Positions 6,395 to 6,446 of a stretch of DNA of 6,446 bases are shown one piece after another. Source of the stretch: an uncultured Bacillota bacterium (GTDB lineage: Bacteria > Bacillota > UBA994 > UBA5500); assembly GCA_937874815.1 (NCBI GenBank), contig CALNBW010000461.1:1-6446 (forward strand), written 5' to 3'. Position 1 is the first letter of the stretch. The number at the start of each line of letters is the position of its first letter. The notes beneath the pieces are model-generated. The model was not told where the DNA came from. It searched no databases and was given only the letters and a program-made list of their open reading frames with translations. A program made the translations under genes and the position numbers.

Positions 6395-6446
6395 CGCGGA
6401 CCTGATCGAACGCAGCGGGACTGCGGGACGTGAGCTTTGTCCCACC

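Noticed and set aside
6425..6443. GGGAC/GTCCC hairpin after the last gene as a terminator
   Set aside because: The stem is only 5 bp with a 9-nt loop, and the window ends before any T-run can be seen.
5579..6445. Long minus-strand open frame opposite the anchored protein gene
   Set aside because: It is a shadow of G/C-rich coding on the plus strand. The plus frame has a signal peptide, transmembrane helix and ribosome site, while the minus frame shows no recognisable domain.
1..6446. CRISPR arrays, tRNA or rRNA genes, and insertion sequences
   Set aside because: No regularly spaced repeats, no cloverleaf or rRNA-like stretches, and no transposase frame were seen on either strand.

Overview
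The window looks like chromosomal DNA of a Gram-positive, probably anaerobic, Clostridia-type Firmicute. The grounds are strong AGGAGG-like ribosome binding sites, a TTGACA/TAGAAT promoter, tightly spaced nadA-nadB-nadC, a type III rather than type I or II pantothenate kinase homologue, and a stand-alone ECF-type vitamin S component. The genus cannot be fixed from sequence reading alone.

Layout: bases 1-141 hold a good sigma-A type promoter and a leader of about 90 nt. Bases 142-3565 are the complete de novo NAD pathway from aspartate to nicotinate mononucleotide: nadA (quinolinate synthase), nadB (L-aspartate oxidase) and nadC (quinolinate phosphoribosyltransferase), separated by only 14 and 5 nt. 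A 142-nt gap follows, carrying a GC-rich palindromic REP-like repeat. Next is a GTG-started CoaX-family gene (3708-4457) with several substitutions at normally invariant active-site positions. A second gap of 126 nt can be drawn as two consecutive hairpins just before the ribosome binding site of an ECF transporter S component gene (4584-5144). A strong perfect-stem terminator begins directly after that stop codon.

All five genes point the same way and no strong terminator separates them before 5147, so they plausibly form one cofactor transcription unit: NAD synthesis plus a pantothenate/CoA-type kinase homologue and a vitamin uptake subunit. The S component probably imports pantothenate or niacin and must share an energising EcfA/A'/T module encoded elsewhere.

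Beyond the terminator the character changes. A possible promoter and a gene-free stretch of about 150 nt lead to a 350-residue secreted, C-terminally membrane-anchored protein (5342-6394). It is clearly richer in G/C at third codon positions than its neighbours and has no firm family assignment, although it faintly resembles TPM-domain proteins, perhaps twice in tandem. It is an independent unit and may have been acquired.

The most interesting points are the divergent CoaX homologue inside a NAD operon, the candidate structured leader of the vitamin transporter, the palindromic repeat between nadC and coaX, and the compositionally distinct anchored protein. I did not find an obviously new multi-gene system.
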